Positions 34,668 to 42,814 of a stretch of 64,000 nucleotides of DNA are shown here, piece by piece. The DNA is taken from positions 6,820,001 to 6,884,000 of the forward strand of contig NZ_CP042425.1 of the NCBI RefSeq assembly GCF_008254045.1, given 5' to 3'. The position numbers and the translations under genes are program-made. Within the stretch, counting starts at the first letter, position 1. Each line of letters begins with the position of its first letter. Origin of the DNA: Limnoglobus roseus (GTDB lineage: Bacteria; Planctomycetota; Planctomycetia; Gemmatales; Gemmataceae). Under the pieces are notes generated by a model. The model was given only the letters and a program-made list of their open reading frames with translations. It had not been told where the DNA came from and searched no databases.

Positions 34668-35659
34668 CACCCTTCCTCCCGCATTTGCCGCGCCATAAGG
34701 TCTTGCACCGCCGCCAGCGGCGACTTGCCCTCGTAGAGCACATCATACACCGCCGACATGATCGGCACGTCGAGCCCCAGCGCGAGGCTCCGCTGACGAA
34801 CGCTCTTGGCGGTGTAAACGCCCTCAGCCACCTGCGGACCAGCCAGAATGGCGTCGAGAGGTTCGCCCCGGCCGAGGCGTTCGCCGACGCGGCGGTTCCG
34901 GCCGTGGCGGCTGAAGCAGGTCGTCATCAAGTCACCGATGCCGGCTAGCCCCGCGAACGTGGCCGCCTCCGCACCGAGGGCCACGCCGAAGCGGGTCATC
35001 TCGACGATGCTGCGGGTGAGCAGTGCCGACTTCGCGTTGTCGCCGAAACCGAGGCCGTCGCAGATGCCGGCCGCGATGCCGAGGACGTTCTTCAGAGCGC
35101 CGCCGAGTTCGAGGCCGATCAAGTCGCGATTGGTGTAGACGCGAAAGCGGGCCGTGCCGAAGGCGTGCTGAATCGTCGCGGCGAACTCCCGGTCGGTCCC
35201 AGCGACGACGACGGAGGTGGGCAAACCGCGGGCCATTTCCTCGGCATGGCTCGGCCCGCTCAGGGCAGCAACGGTCTTCACGGCGAGCGTTTCGGCGATA
35301 ATTTCGCTGGGCCGAAGGAACGAGCCGACTTCGATCCCCTTCGTCAAACTCAGGCATCGCGTGCGCGAGGTGGCGAGTTCAATGAATCGGCTCAAGGTGG
35401 GGCGTAAGAACGCCGTCGGGATGGCAACGATCCAATTGTCGGTGTTACGTGTGGCCTCATCGGAGTCGGCCGTAACTGCGATCTTGTCGGGGATAGGCAC
35501 GCCTGGCAAAAGCGGAAGGTTCTCCCGGGCTGCGAACAGCCGCGCGGCCGATTCCCCGCGGGCGGCCCAGAGCGAAACGGCGTGCCCCAACTTCGCCAGG
35601 TGGATCGCGACCGCTGTACCCCACGCCCCGGCCCCGAGGACCGCAAACCGTTCCGCCAT
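34667..35659 (-). CDS. gpsA: NAD(P)H-dependent glycerol-3-phosphate dehydrogenase
   Basis: A 330-residue enzyme reducing dihydroxyacetone phosphate to sn-glycerol-3-phosphate for phospholipid synthesis. The N-terminal Rossmann motif is GAGAWGTAVAIHLA; the substrate and catalytic segments are LTKGIE, ALSGPSHAEEMARGLPTSVV, ELGGALKNVLGIAAGICDGL (catalytic Lys), GLAGIGDLMTTCFSRHGRNR and EGVYTAKSV. Length is typical. It is the first gene of a two-gene unit with DUF1802 and is divergent from the 77-residue protein gene. Confidence 0.95.
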   Translation of the reverse strand: MAERFAVLGAGAWGTAVAIHLAKLGHAVSLWAARGESAARLFAARENLPLLPGVPIPDKIAVTADSDEATRNTDNWIVAIPTAFLRPTLSRFIELATSRTRCLSLTKGIEVGSFLRPSEIIAETLAVKTVAALSGPSHAEEMARGLPTSVVVAGTDREFAATIQHAFGTARFRVYTNRDLIGLELGGALKNVLGIAAGICDGLGFGDNAKSALLTRSIVEMTRFGVALGAEAATFAGLAGIGDLMTTCFSRHGRNRRVGERLGRGEPLDAILAGPQVAEGVYTAKSVRQRSLALGLDVPIMSAVYDVLYEGKSPLAAVQDLMARQMREEG

Positions 35660-35778
35660 GTCTCACTCCCGGTCCAACCGCTTCCCCACGCGGAATATCT
35701 TACCTACCTTCCGCCGTCGGACGTGGCATCATGCAAAAACCGCTGAAGCCAGGGAAACCGCGAAGTCGATGCGGTAAA

Positions 35779-35832
35779 GGTGGCAAACTCGATGGGGGTC
35801 TTCGAGCTTGCCACCCGGCCGTGACGGGCCGG
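35779..35832 (+). promoter_or_regulatory. Two adjacent stem-loops in front of the 77-residue gene
   Basis: Arms 35779-35792 (GGTGGCAAaCTCGA) and 35802-35815 (TCGAGcTTGCCACC) form a 14-bp stem with one A-C mismatch and a 9-nt loop. Immediately after it, CCGGCC (35815-35820) pairs with GGCCGG (35827-35832). The pair ends about ten bases before the AGGAGGGAG ribosome site. This is much more structure than a chance leader and may be a translational control element or small RNA. Confidence 0.55.
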
Positions 35833-35857
35833 CGAGATCGCACAGGAGGGAGACACA

Positions 35858-36091
35858 ATGGCGACGCAACTCCGAGTCTACCCGGCACCCGAAGACACCT
35901 ACGACGAGTTGGAAGAAGGCCAAGAGCCGAGCGTCCGCGTTCGACTGGGCGACCTGCTCCCGCTCGTCGCACTCGCCCAACGGATGAACTTCATGTGGGT
36001 GAAAGACTTCCTCGACGACGAAGTGACGATCACCGAAGACCTGCACGACGTGCTGCAAAGTTTCCGCGGCTGCCGCCCGACCGCAGGGTGA
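35858..36091 (+). CDS. Small protein of unknown function (77 residues)
   Basis: A 77-residue acidic soluble protein (VRLGDLLPLVALAQRMNFMW, then FLDDEVTITEDLHDVLQSF). The very strong ribosome site AGGAGGGAG and the structured leader upstream support a real and probably well-expressed gene. No family is recognised. It converges with the next gene, 5 bp between stops. Confidence 0.7.
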   Translation: MATQLRVYPAPEDTYDELEEGQEPSVRVRLGDLLPLVALAQRMNFMWVKDFLDDEVTITEDLHDVLQSFRGCRPTAG

Positions 36092-36096
36092 GTGCC

Positions 36097-36966
36097 TTAC
36101 CTGAGGTCTTTCTCGTCGTCGTCCTTGATATCACGGAAAATGTCCGGGCGGCCGAATTGCGTGGGATCGAACGTCCCCCGCTGTTCGGCTTCCAGGATGC
36201 GAATGCGGGCTTCCGCCTCCCGCAGCCGGGCTTCCATCTTTCGAATCACCGCTTCCAGATCGTCGCTCTTTTTCGGCTTCGGAACCTCGGGATAACCTAA
36301 CTGCCGTTGCAGAGCCGCGAACAGGAATAGCGGATCACGGCCGCGACTGGCCTTCGCGATCTTCCCCTCCTTCTCGCCGAAGATCGGTTGAACCGGCGGC
36401 ACGTAGTCCGGGTGCGTCCGCCGTTGGTCGGTCACGTACAGTTCCGATCGCACGTACACCAAGTCCGTGAAGTCGATCGCGCCGGCGCTCCGCCGGACGA
36501 GGCCGACGTAGTTCTTCCAGTTCTCGTCGTACATCGGGTCGCCGGCCACCGCCTTCAGCCCCTCGTCGTAGCCGAGCTTATTGCGGGCAATCGTTTCGAA
36601 GTGGAAGACGAACAACCCCGCCGGCGACGGTTGGTTCGCCTTGTAGTGGGCTTCGCGCTCCAACACTACCAGAGCCGTCGGCATCGAGAACTTTCGCTTC
36701 TCGTCCTCGGCCATGCGGACCAGGAACGCTTGGAACGGCGTGAAGTAGTGCGACAACCGCACGAAGCCGGGGCCGAGAATGCCGGCGTGCCGAATCTCGG
36801 CCGAGAGGAACTGTACCGCCATCGGTAGCTTCGTGGTCGTCAGCAACTCTTCGTGCGCACGAGCCAGGATTTCCTGTGCCGGGACGTTCTCGATCAGTCG
36901 CTCGCGGAAGACACGGAAGAAGTAGGCTTGTTCGACGAACTCGTCACGGTCTAGCACGTTACTCAT
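36097..36966 (-). CDS. Uncharacterised protein with C-terminal coiled coil
   Basis: A 289-residue soluble protein I do not recognise. Residues 1-215 are globular (DRDEFVEQAYFFRVFRERL, PMAVQFLSAEIRHAGILG, YFTPFQAFLVRMAEDEKRKF). About residues 235-270 form a charged coiled coil (SDDLEAVIRKMEARLREAEA). ATG 36966 is chosen because the preceding in-frame stretch, up to 37140, has no coding character. It converges with the 77-residue gene and is divergent from the YTV protein gene. Confidence 0.75.
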   Translation of the reverse strand: MSNVLDRDEFVEQAYFFRVFRERLIENVPAQEILARAHEELLTTTKLPMAVQFLSAEIRHAGILGPGFVRLSHYFTPFQAFLVRMAEDEKRKFSMPTALVVLEREAHYKANQPSPAGLFVFHFETIARNKLGYDEGLKAVAGDPMYDENWKNYVGLVRRSAGAIDFTDLVYVRSELYVTDQRRTHPDYVPPVQPIFGEKEGKIAKASRGRDPLFLFAALQRQLGYPEVPKPKKSDDLEAVIRKMEARLREAEARIRILEAEQRGTFDPTQFGRPDIFRDIKDDDEKDLR

Positions 36967-37179
36967 TCCCCCATCGTACCGAACCGGATTCGAATGCGAA
37001 GGTGTAACGATTCCGCCGGTCGTGCCGTTGTCGCAATTCGTATTAGCACGGTCGGTGATGTCAGTTTCGCGGTCAGGCAGGATGGAGAATTGACGGGGAA
37101 GAGGCGAGCAAGCGTTGGTATCGCCTGAATAACCAGGCAAACTGGAGACAGTTCAAATTAGGTAACGATCTCAGCGTGG

Positions 37180-37196
37180 TTGACCTGGGGTGTCAA
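37180..37196 (+). promoter_or_regulatory. Small hairpin around the ribosome site of the YTV gene
   Basis: TTGAC (37180-37184) pairs with GTCAA (37192-37196), leaving the GGGG ribosome-site core in the 7-nt loop just before ATG 37199. It could modulate initiation, but a 5-bp stem is weak evidence. Confidence 0.25.
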
Positions 37197-37198
37197 GA

Positions 37199-39151
37199 AT
37201 GTCTCGCACCATGATGCTCGGCTTGTTTGCGTTCCTGGGGGCGTGGGCGACCGCCAGCCCCGCCTCAGCGGCCCACTGTGGCCTTTGCCGCTACCCGCGG
37301 CCGTGCGTCACGGTGGCTCAGTGTACGCCCGTCGTCACCGCGCAGGTTCACTACCAGCCGGTCGTCGAGCAGCACAACGAGGTCCGGTACAGGCAGGTTT
37401 CCCGCACGGTAATGGTCCCCGAACAGTACACAACTTACCGGGCCGTTCAGGAAAACCACGTCGAGGCGGTTCCGTACACCGTCAACCGGACCGTCGTGGA
37501 GCCGGTCGATCAGGTCCAGACGTACACGGTGAACCGCCCGGTCTACGAGAACCACGTCCAGGAACAGCGGTACACCGTGATGCGCGCCGTGCCGCGGACG
37601 TATCAGGTGAGCATCCCGTATTCGACGTTCCGCACGGTGCAGGAGACGTACACCCGGCAGGTTCCGTACACGGTGAACCGCCCAGTCGTGCAGGAGTACC
37701 AAGTTTCCATCCCGTACTCGACCTACCACCCGGTTTACGAACAGCACGTCCGCACCCACACTTACACCGTGAACCGGCCGATGGTCGAAGAGTACCAAGT
37801 TCCCGAGTGCTACACGACCTATCGCACGCTTCACGAGACGCACTACCGCGAACACCGCTACGTGACCTATCAAACTCAAGTGGAAGCGTACCAGGTTCCG
37901 GTGACGTACTACACCTGCCACCCGGTGTACGAGCAACACGTCCGCGAGCAGCGGTACACGACCTACCGCACCGAGGTTCAAAACTACCAGGTGCCCGTCA
38001 CCTACTGCACGATGAAGCCGGTCTACGAACAGCACACGACCTACTACCCGGTCACGATGTGCCGCGAGGAAACCGAGTACGTGACGCAAACGAACACCAG
38101 CTACGTCTGCGAACCGGTGACGACGGAGCGGACGGTGACGGTTCAAGGCACCCGCGAAGAGACGGTTCAAGAGTTCATTCCCGGGCCGGTCGTGACGCAG
38201 TGCGTCCGCATGCCGGGCACATGCGTGTTCGACCCCTGCACCTGCACGAGCCGTTACTGCCCCGGTCCGGTGGTTCAACAACAGATTCAGTGCCCTGGGA
38301 AGACGGTCTGCCGCAAGATCTGCGTGCCGACGACCGAGTGCAAGACGATCCAGGAGACGCACTACGTCCGCAAGCCGGTCTGCACGACGGTCCAAGTTCC
38401 GGTGAAGAAAATGGTGCCGTACACAGTGATGCAAGCCCGCAACCACACCACCTGCCGGATGGAACGCGAAGAACACACGCAGATGGTGACGAAGCAACAG
38501 TGCTACCGCGTGCCAGAGGAGAAGGTCGTGCAGATCCCGTACACGACTTGCCGGATGGAACGCCAGGAGCACACGCAGATGGTGACGAAGCACCGCTGCT
38601 ACCGAGTCGCCCAGGAACACACGCAGCAGATTCCGTACACGACCTGCCGGACGATCCCGGAAACGCACACGCGGATGGTGACCCGCCGCCGGTGCTATTC
38701 GGTCCCGGAAACGAAGTGCGTGGAGATTCCGTACACGACCTGTCGCACGGTCAAGCAGGATCACGTCCGGTGCGAAACCCGACGGCACTGTTACAACGTC
38801 CCGGAAACCTACGTGCGCGAAGTTCCGTACACCGTCTGCCGCCAGGTTCGCGAAGACCACGTGCGGTGCGAAACCCGCTGCACGACCGACTACGTGCCAG
38901 AGGAGAAGGTGCGGTACACCCCGTACACGACCTGCCGCATGGTCCCTGAGCAACACGAGCGCGTCGTCCGAAGTTACACGACCCGGTGCGTGCCGGAGTG
39001 CCACGTCCGCTACGTGAACCGCACGACGTGCCGCATGGAACCGGTGCAACAGTGCCGGATGGTCCCCCAGACAACTTGTGAGATGGAGCCGTACACCGTC
39101 ACCTGTTGCGTGAAGCGGTACGTCCCCGTGTGCGTGCCCGGGTGCCCCTAA
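37199..39151 (+). CDS. Cysteine-rich YTV-repeat surface protein
   Basis: A 650-residue secreted protein. After a signal peptide (ending ASPASAA) it consists almost wholly of repeats with the core (P/x)YT(V/T)xR at about 20-30-residue spacing: the first half has PYTVNRP and PYSTYHP variants; a Cys-rich hinge (PGTCVFDPCTCTSRYCPGP) lies near residue 345; the second half has PYTTCRME variants, adding one or more Cys per unit. YTV-type proteins are known from the planctomycete cell wall, which suggests a disulfide-linked surface layer. The GTG nine bases upstream is an alternative start; ATG 37199 has the better ribosome-site spacing. A strong hairpin terminator follows. Confidence 0.85.
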   Translation: MSRTMMLGLFAFLGAWATASPASAAHCGLCRYPRPCVTVAQCTPVVTAQVHYQPVVEQHNEVRYRQVSRTVMVPEQYTTYRAVQENHVEAVPYTVNRTVVEPVDQVQTYTVNRPVYENHVQEQRYTVMRAVPRTYQVSIPYSTFRTVQETYTRQVPYTVNRPVVQEYQVSIPYSTYHPVYEQHVRTHTYTVNRPMVEEYQVPECYTTYRTLHETHYREHRYVTYQTQVEAYQVPVTYYTCHPVYEQHVREQRYTTYRTEVQNYQVPVTYCTMKPVYEQHTTYYPVTMCREETEYVTQTNTSYVCEPVTTERTVTVQGTREETVQEFIPGPVVTQCVRMPGTCVFDPCTCTSRYCPGPVVQQQIQCPGKTVCRKICVPTTECKTIQETHYVRKPVCTTVQVPVKKMVPYTVMQARNHTTCRMEREEHTQMVTKQQCYRVPEEKVVQIPYTTCRMERQEHTQMVTKHRCYRVAQEHTQQIPYTTCRTIPETHTRMVTRRRCYSVPETKCVEIPYTTCRTVKQDHVRCETRRHCYNVPETYVREVPYTVCRQVREDHVRCETRCTTDYVPEEKVRYTPYTTCRMVPEQHERVVRSYTTRCVPECHVRYVNRTTCRMEPVQQCRMVPQTTCEMEPYTVTCCVKRYVPVCVPGCP

Positions 39152-39170
39152 TCCGGGATTGAAACTCAAA

Positions 39171-39210
39171 CGACGGCCCACGCGGTTTCGCGTGGGCCGT
39201 CGGCGTTTCG
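39171..39210 (+). terminator. Terminator of the YTV gene
   Basis: CGACGGCCCACGCG (39171-39184) and CGCGTGGGCCGTCG (39189-39202) make a perfect 14-bp stem with a GTTT loop. The trailing sequence GCGTTTCGGG has only a short T run, so termination efficiency is uncertain. Confidence 0.7.
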
Positions 39211-39295
39211 GGTTGTCTCCGGCCGTCGAATGCGGTTCTGGAAGTGTGGGGGTCGTATACTGCCCTGGACCCTTCCGAAAGCATCCGAGCGAGAC

Positions 39296-40117
39296 ATGCC
39301 GTCGATCCGCGTGGGAGCCGTGAACTACCTGAACTCGAAGCCGCTCGTCGAAGGGCTGACCGAGTTCGCGGGCGACCTCGACCTGTCGCTCGACCTGCCG
39401 AGCCGGTTGGCCGATCAGATGGCCGCCCACGAGTTGGAGGTCGGCCTCATCCCCGTGATCGAGTTCTTACGGGCCGAATCGTACTCATTCATCCCGAACA
39501 TCGGCATCACGTCGCACGGCCCGGTCCTGAGCGTCACGCTCTTCAGCCGCGTGCCGTGGAAGGACGTCCGCACCGTGTCGCTGGACGAGGGCAGCCGTAC
39601 GAGCGCTGCACTCACGCGAATCCTCCTCGAACACCGCCATCGGCTGACGCCCCAATACCGCCAACTGCCGATCGACGAACCCGCCGAGGCAGTTTCGACG
39701 GACGCCGTACTGCTGATCGGCGATCGGGCGATGAAGGCGTGTCTGCCCGGCTTCGAGTTCGCCTACGACCTCGGCCACGAATGGAACGAGTGGACCGGAC
39801 TGCCGATGGTGTTCGCCCTCTGGGCCGTCCGCGAGGGTGTCGATCTGGCCAGCAGCGAAGTCGCCTTCGCACAAGCCAAACAACTCGGCCTCCGACGGGC
39901 CGGCGTGATTGCGACCCGCGAGGCCGCGGCGTTGGGCCTCGACGCGGGCTTCTGCCGACGATATCTGACGAACATCATTCGCTACGACCTCGGCCCGCGC
40001 GAACTCGCGGGCCTTCGACGCTATCACGAACTGGCCGCCGATTTGGGTGCGGCCCCGCGAGGGACGAACCTTGTCCACTACCACCGACCGCATCTTGTCG
40101 AAAGCCGCCAACGCTGA
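39296..40117 (+). CDS. mqnA: Chorismate dehydratase, menaquinone biosynthesis (futalosine pathway)
   Basis: A 273-residue MqnA/MqnD-family protein that dehydrates chorismate to 3-[(1-carboxyvinyl)oxy]benzoate, the first step of the futalosine route to menaquinone. The start IRVGAVNYLNSKPLVEGL is diagnostic. Further family segments are EVGLIPVIEFLRAESY, TVSLDEGSRTSAALTRILLE and WNEWTGLPMVFALWAVRE. ATG 39296 begins that motif. Its 3' end overlaps mqnC by 47 nt, and the adjacent mqnC makes MqnA rather than MqnD more likely. Confidence 0.9.
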   Translation: MPSIRVGAVNYLNSKPLVEGLTEFAGDLDLSLDLPSRLADQMAAHELEVGLIPVIEFLRAESYSFIPNIGITSHGPVLSVTLFSRVPWKDVRTVSLDEGSRTSAALTRILLEHRHRLTPQYRQLPIDEPAEAVSTDAVLLIGDRAMKACLPGFEFAYDLGHEWNEWTGLPMVFALWAVREGVDLASSEVAFAQAKQLGLRRAGVIATREAAALGLDAGFCRRYLTNIIRYDLGPRELAGLRRYHELAADLGAAPRGTNLVHYHRPHLVESRQR

Positions 40118-41198
40118 ACGCCTGACTTACGACGAGGGCGTCGAGTTGATGCGGAACTGCCGGGACTTGAACAAGCTCGGCCGGGCCGCTCACGCCGTCA
40201 CGATGCGCCTGCACCCCGAGCCGTACCGCACGTTCAACATCGACCGGAACATCAACTACACGAACGTCTGCGCGGCCGTTTGCGACTTCTGCGCGTTCTA
40301 CCGCAAGTCGCACGACGCCGACGCCTACGTGATGCCCCGCGAAGAACTGCACGCGAAGGTCCGCGAAACGGTCGCGCTCGGTGGCGATCAGATTCTCCTG
40401 CAAGGCGGGATGCACCCGTCGCTGAAATTGGAATGGTACGAGGAGATGCTCGCCGACCTGCGGGCCAACTTCCCCACGGTCAACCTGCACGCCTTCAGCC
40501 CGCCGGAACTCTGGCACTTCCACAAGATCAACAAGATTCCCCTTCGCACGGTGCTGGAACGCCTCAAGGCCGCCGGCCTCGGGAGCATCCCCGGCGGCGG
40601 CGGCGAAATCCTCGTGGACCGTGTCCGCCGGCAACTCACGAAGGGCAAAGCTCTGACCGACGAGTGGCTGGCCGTCATGCGGGAGTGGCAACTGCTCGGC
40701 GGGAAATCGACTTGCACGATGATGTTCGGCCACATCGAGACGCTCGATGAGCGGGTCGAACACCTCGACCGCCTGCGACAATTGCAAGACGAAACCGGCG
40801 GCTTCACGGCGTTCATCTGCTGGACGATGCAACCCGGCCACAAGATGGCGGACGCCCCGGCCCTCGGCTCGTTCGAGTACCTCCGCGTGCAGGCCATCAG
40901 CCGATTGTACCTCGACAACATCCCGAACATTCAATCGTCGTGGGTCACGCAGGGCGGCAAGATCGGGCAGGCGGCACTCTTCTACGGGGCGAACGACATG
41001 GGTTCGCTCATGATCGAAGAGAACGTCGTGGCGTCGGCCGGAACGGTCCACTGCCTGACGCTCGACGAGATCAAAAGCTCCATCCGCGACGCCGGGTGGG
41101 AGCCGCGACAGCGGAACGTCTTCTACCAACTCATCGACACCGAACCGGCCGCCCGGCCGAAGGCCGACCGCGGGCGGTCATTGCCGATCCTGACCTGA
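40071..41198 (+). CDS. mqnC: Cyclic dehypoxanthinyl futalosine synthase (radical SAM)
   Basis: A 375-residue radical SAM enzyme that cyclises dehypoxanthine futalosine in menaquinone synthesis. The 4Fe-4S cysteines are C67, C71 and C74 (CAAVCDFC), followed by AFYRKSHDADAYVM, LLQGGMHPSLKLEWYE and SIPGGGGEILVDRVR, typical of MqnC rather than MqnE. The TTG at 40071 is preferred because GAGGGA lies six bases upstream; the in-frame GTG at 40047 is less well placed. The overlap with mqnA implies coupled translation. Confidence 0.92.
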   Translation: MSTTTDRILSKAANAERLTYDEGVELMRNCRDLNKLGRAAHAVTMRLHPEPYRTFNIDRNINYTNVCAAVCDFCAFYRKSHDADAYVMPREELHAKVRETVALGGDQILLQGGMHPSLKLEWYEEMLADLRANFPTVNLHAFSPPELWHFHKINKIPLRTVLERLKAAGLGSIPGGGGEILVDRVRRQLTKGKALTDEWLAVMREWQLLGGKSTCTMMFGHIETLDERVEHLDRLRQLQDETGGFTAFICWTMQPGHKMADAPALGSFEYLRVQAISRLYLDNIPNIQSSWVTQGGKIGQAALFYGANDMGSLMIEENVVASAGTVHCLTLDEIKSSIRDAGWEPRQRNVFYQLIDTEPAARPKADRGRSLPILT

Positions 41199-41206
41199 AC
41201 CGGAGA

Positions 41207-42037
41207 ATGAAGGAACTACGGCGGCTCGCCCGCCAGTTCCGCGAATCCGGGGAAAGCATGGCCGAACCGCTCGACGTTGACGAGATGCGACAAACGCTGG
41301 CCCGCGTCTCGGTCTACCGGCAGGTGTGCGAACGGGTTCGGAACAGTTCCGGCCACACGATCTTCACCGGGCTGATGTTCCTCGGCATCGCGTACCTTCA
41401 GTACACGGCCCGCGGCGGCTTCGACCCGTTCGTCATCGGCCCGCTCGTCATCGGGGGCGGCGAGTTGCTCGTCGGCCTGTGGAAACGCCTCCGCCCGTCG
41501 CCGGAGTGCGTGCTCCTCGACGGCCTCTTGCAAGCCGCGTTCGTCGGCTCGGTCGTTATCCGCGAGTTCCTGAGAATGCAAGGGAAGGGCAACTTCAACC
41601 CCGACCCGATCTCGGTCGTCATCGTGCTCTGGTTCTCCTACGACGCCTTCAACACCTTCAGTTATTACTTCGCCCTCCGGAAGCTGTTCGTCGAACGGCC
41701 GAGTGCGGAACACCTCGCCTACGTGGATGACCTCACCGACGAGATCGCGACCGGCGACCCGCACACCGACCCGGCCGTGATCGAGATTCCGACGAAGCCG
41801 CGGCTGAAGGCCAAGCTCCTGGGCGACGTGGCGTTCTTTTACGACTATCGGTCGAAGGAACTCTTCCTCTGTGCCCGGGACGAGATGCTCATCACCCGGC
41901 AGGTCCGCGGCAGTGACGACCAACAGGGCGTGTTGACGATTCTGCACCAACAGTTCCCGCCGTTCCCGCTCGATTCGGCCTCGTGGAACAACTACGCCAA
42001 CTGGAAGACGGCCGGCGGTCAACCCCCACGCGAATGA
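41207..42037 (+). CDS. Uncharacterised membrane protein
   Basis: A 276-residue protein with an N-terminal helical charged part (1-45), two to four membrane segments (HTIFTGLMFLGIAYLQYTA, PFVIGPLVIGGGELLVGLW, LLQAAFVGSVVIREFL and PISVVIVLWFSYDAFNTFSY, about 48-150) and a soluble C-terminal domain (about 170-276, LLGDVAFFYDYRSKELFLCA). No family recognised. It starts 8 bp after mqnC and may be co-transcribed; a link to quinones is possible but unsupported. The ABC ATPase downstream has no permease, but this protein does not look like one. Confidence 0.75.
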   Translation: MKELRRLARQFRESGESMAEPLDVDEMRQTLARVSVYRQVCERVRNSSGHTIFTGLMFLGIAYLQYTARGGFDPFVIGPLVIGGGELLVGLWKRLRPSPECVLLDGLLQAAFVGSVVIREFLRMQGKGNFNPDPISVVIVLWFSYDAFNTFSYYFALRKLFVERPSAEHLAYVDDLTDEIATGDPHTDPAVIEIPTKPRLKAKLLGDVAFFYDYRSKELFLCARDEMLITRQVRGSDDQQGVLTILHQQFPPFPLDSASWNNYANWKTAGGQPPRE

Positions 42038-42084
42038 CCGTCCGCCGGGGCCGGTGAAGACGATCCGCTTGTTAGCGAGAGCAT

Positions 42085-42804
42085 ATGATCGAAGTCGAGG
42101 GTTTGACGAAGTCCTTCCCCGGTGGTGAAAAGCCAGCCGTCGATGACGTGTGGTTCAAGGTGCAACCCGGCGAAGTCTTCGGCCTCCTCGGCCCGAACGG
42201 CGCGGGGAAGACGACGACGCTCCGAATGCTCTGCACGGTCCTGACGCCAACGGCCGGGTACGCGACTATCGCCGGGTTCGACGTGGCCACGCAGGGGGAC
42301 AAGGTCCGCGAGCACGTCGGCTTCCTGTCCGCGAATACCGGCGTTTACGACCGCATGACCGCGCTCGAGATGGTCGAGTACTACGGCCGCCTCTACGGGC
42401 TGTCGGGAGGCCACTTACGGGACCGCCTCGACACGCTCTTTCACACGCTCCAGATGGATTCTTTTCGACACATACTCGGCGGCAAACTCAGCACGGGGAT
42501 GAAGCAGAAAGTGTCGATCGCGCGGGCGCTCATTCACGACCCGCCGGTCCTGATCTTCGACGAGCCGACCAACGGCCTCGACGTCCTCGTGCAACGGGCC
42601 GTCGTGCAGAGCATCGCGGCCCTCCGCGGGCAGGGAAAAACGATCCTATACTCGACGCACATTATGACGGAGGTCACGAAGCTGTGCGACCGCGTCGCGA
42701 TTATGGCGCACGGCCGAATCGTGGCCTGCGGCACGCTGAACGAACTGCGGACTCAGTACGGGCAGGACGATCTGGAAGAGATCTTTTTCGGCCTCGTCAG
42801 CTGA
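42085..42804 (+). CDS. ABC transporter ATP-binding protein (NatA/CcmA-like)
   Basis: A 239-residue ATPase of the export-type (DRA/NatA) group. Walker A GPNGAGKTTT (about 36-45), Q-loop area FLSANTGVYDRMTALEM, signature LSTGMKQKVSIARAL (an LSTGM variant common in this group), Walker B PVLIFDEPTNGLD and the switch His in YSTHIM are intact. It resembles the NatA Na+-efflux and multidrug exporters, but no ABC-2 permease is adjacent; the next gene is convergent, 10 bp away. Substrate unknown. Confidence 0.88.
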   Translation: MIEVEGLTKSFPGGEKPAVDDVWFKVQPGEVFGLLGPNGAGKTTTLRMLCTVLTPTAGYATIAGFDVATQGDKVREHVGFLSANTGVYDRMTALEMVEYYGRLYGLSGGHLRDRLDTLFHTLQMDSFRHILGGKLSTGMKQKVSIARALIHDPPVLIFDEPTNGLDVLVQRAVVQSIAALRGQGKTILYSTHIMTEVTKLCDRVAIMAHGRIVACGTLNELRTQYGQDDLEEIFFGLVS

Positions 42805-42814
42805 CCCGACCGCC

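Noticed and set aside
37265..39430. Leftward open frame of about 720 codons antisense to the YTV gene
   Set aside because: Its apparent repeats are the reverse complement of the YTV codons; no signal peptide or motif.
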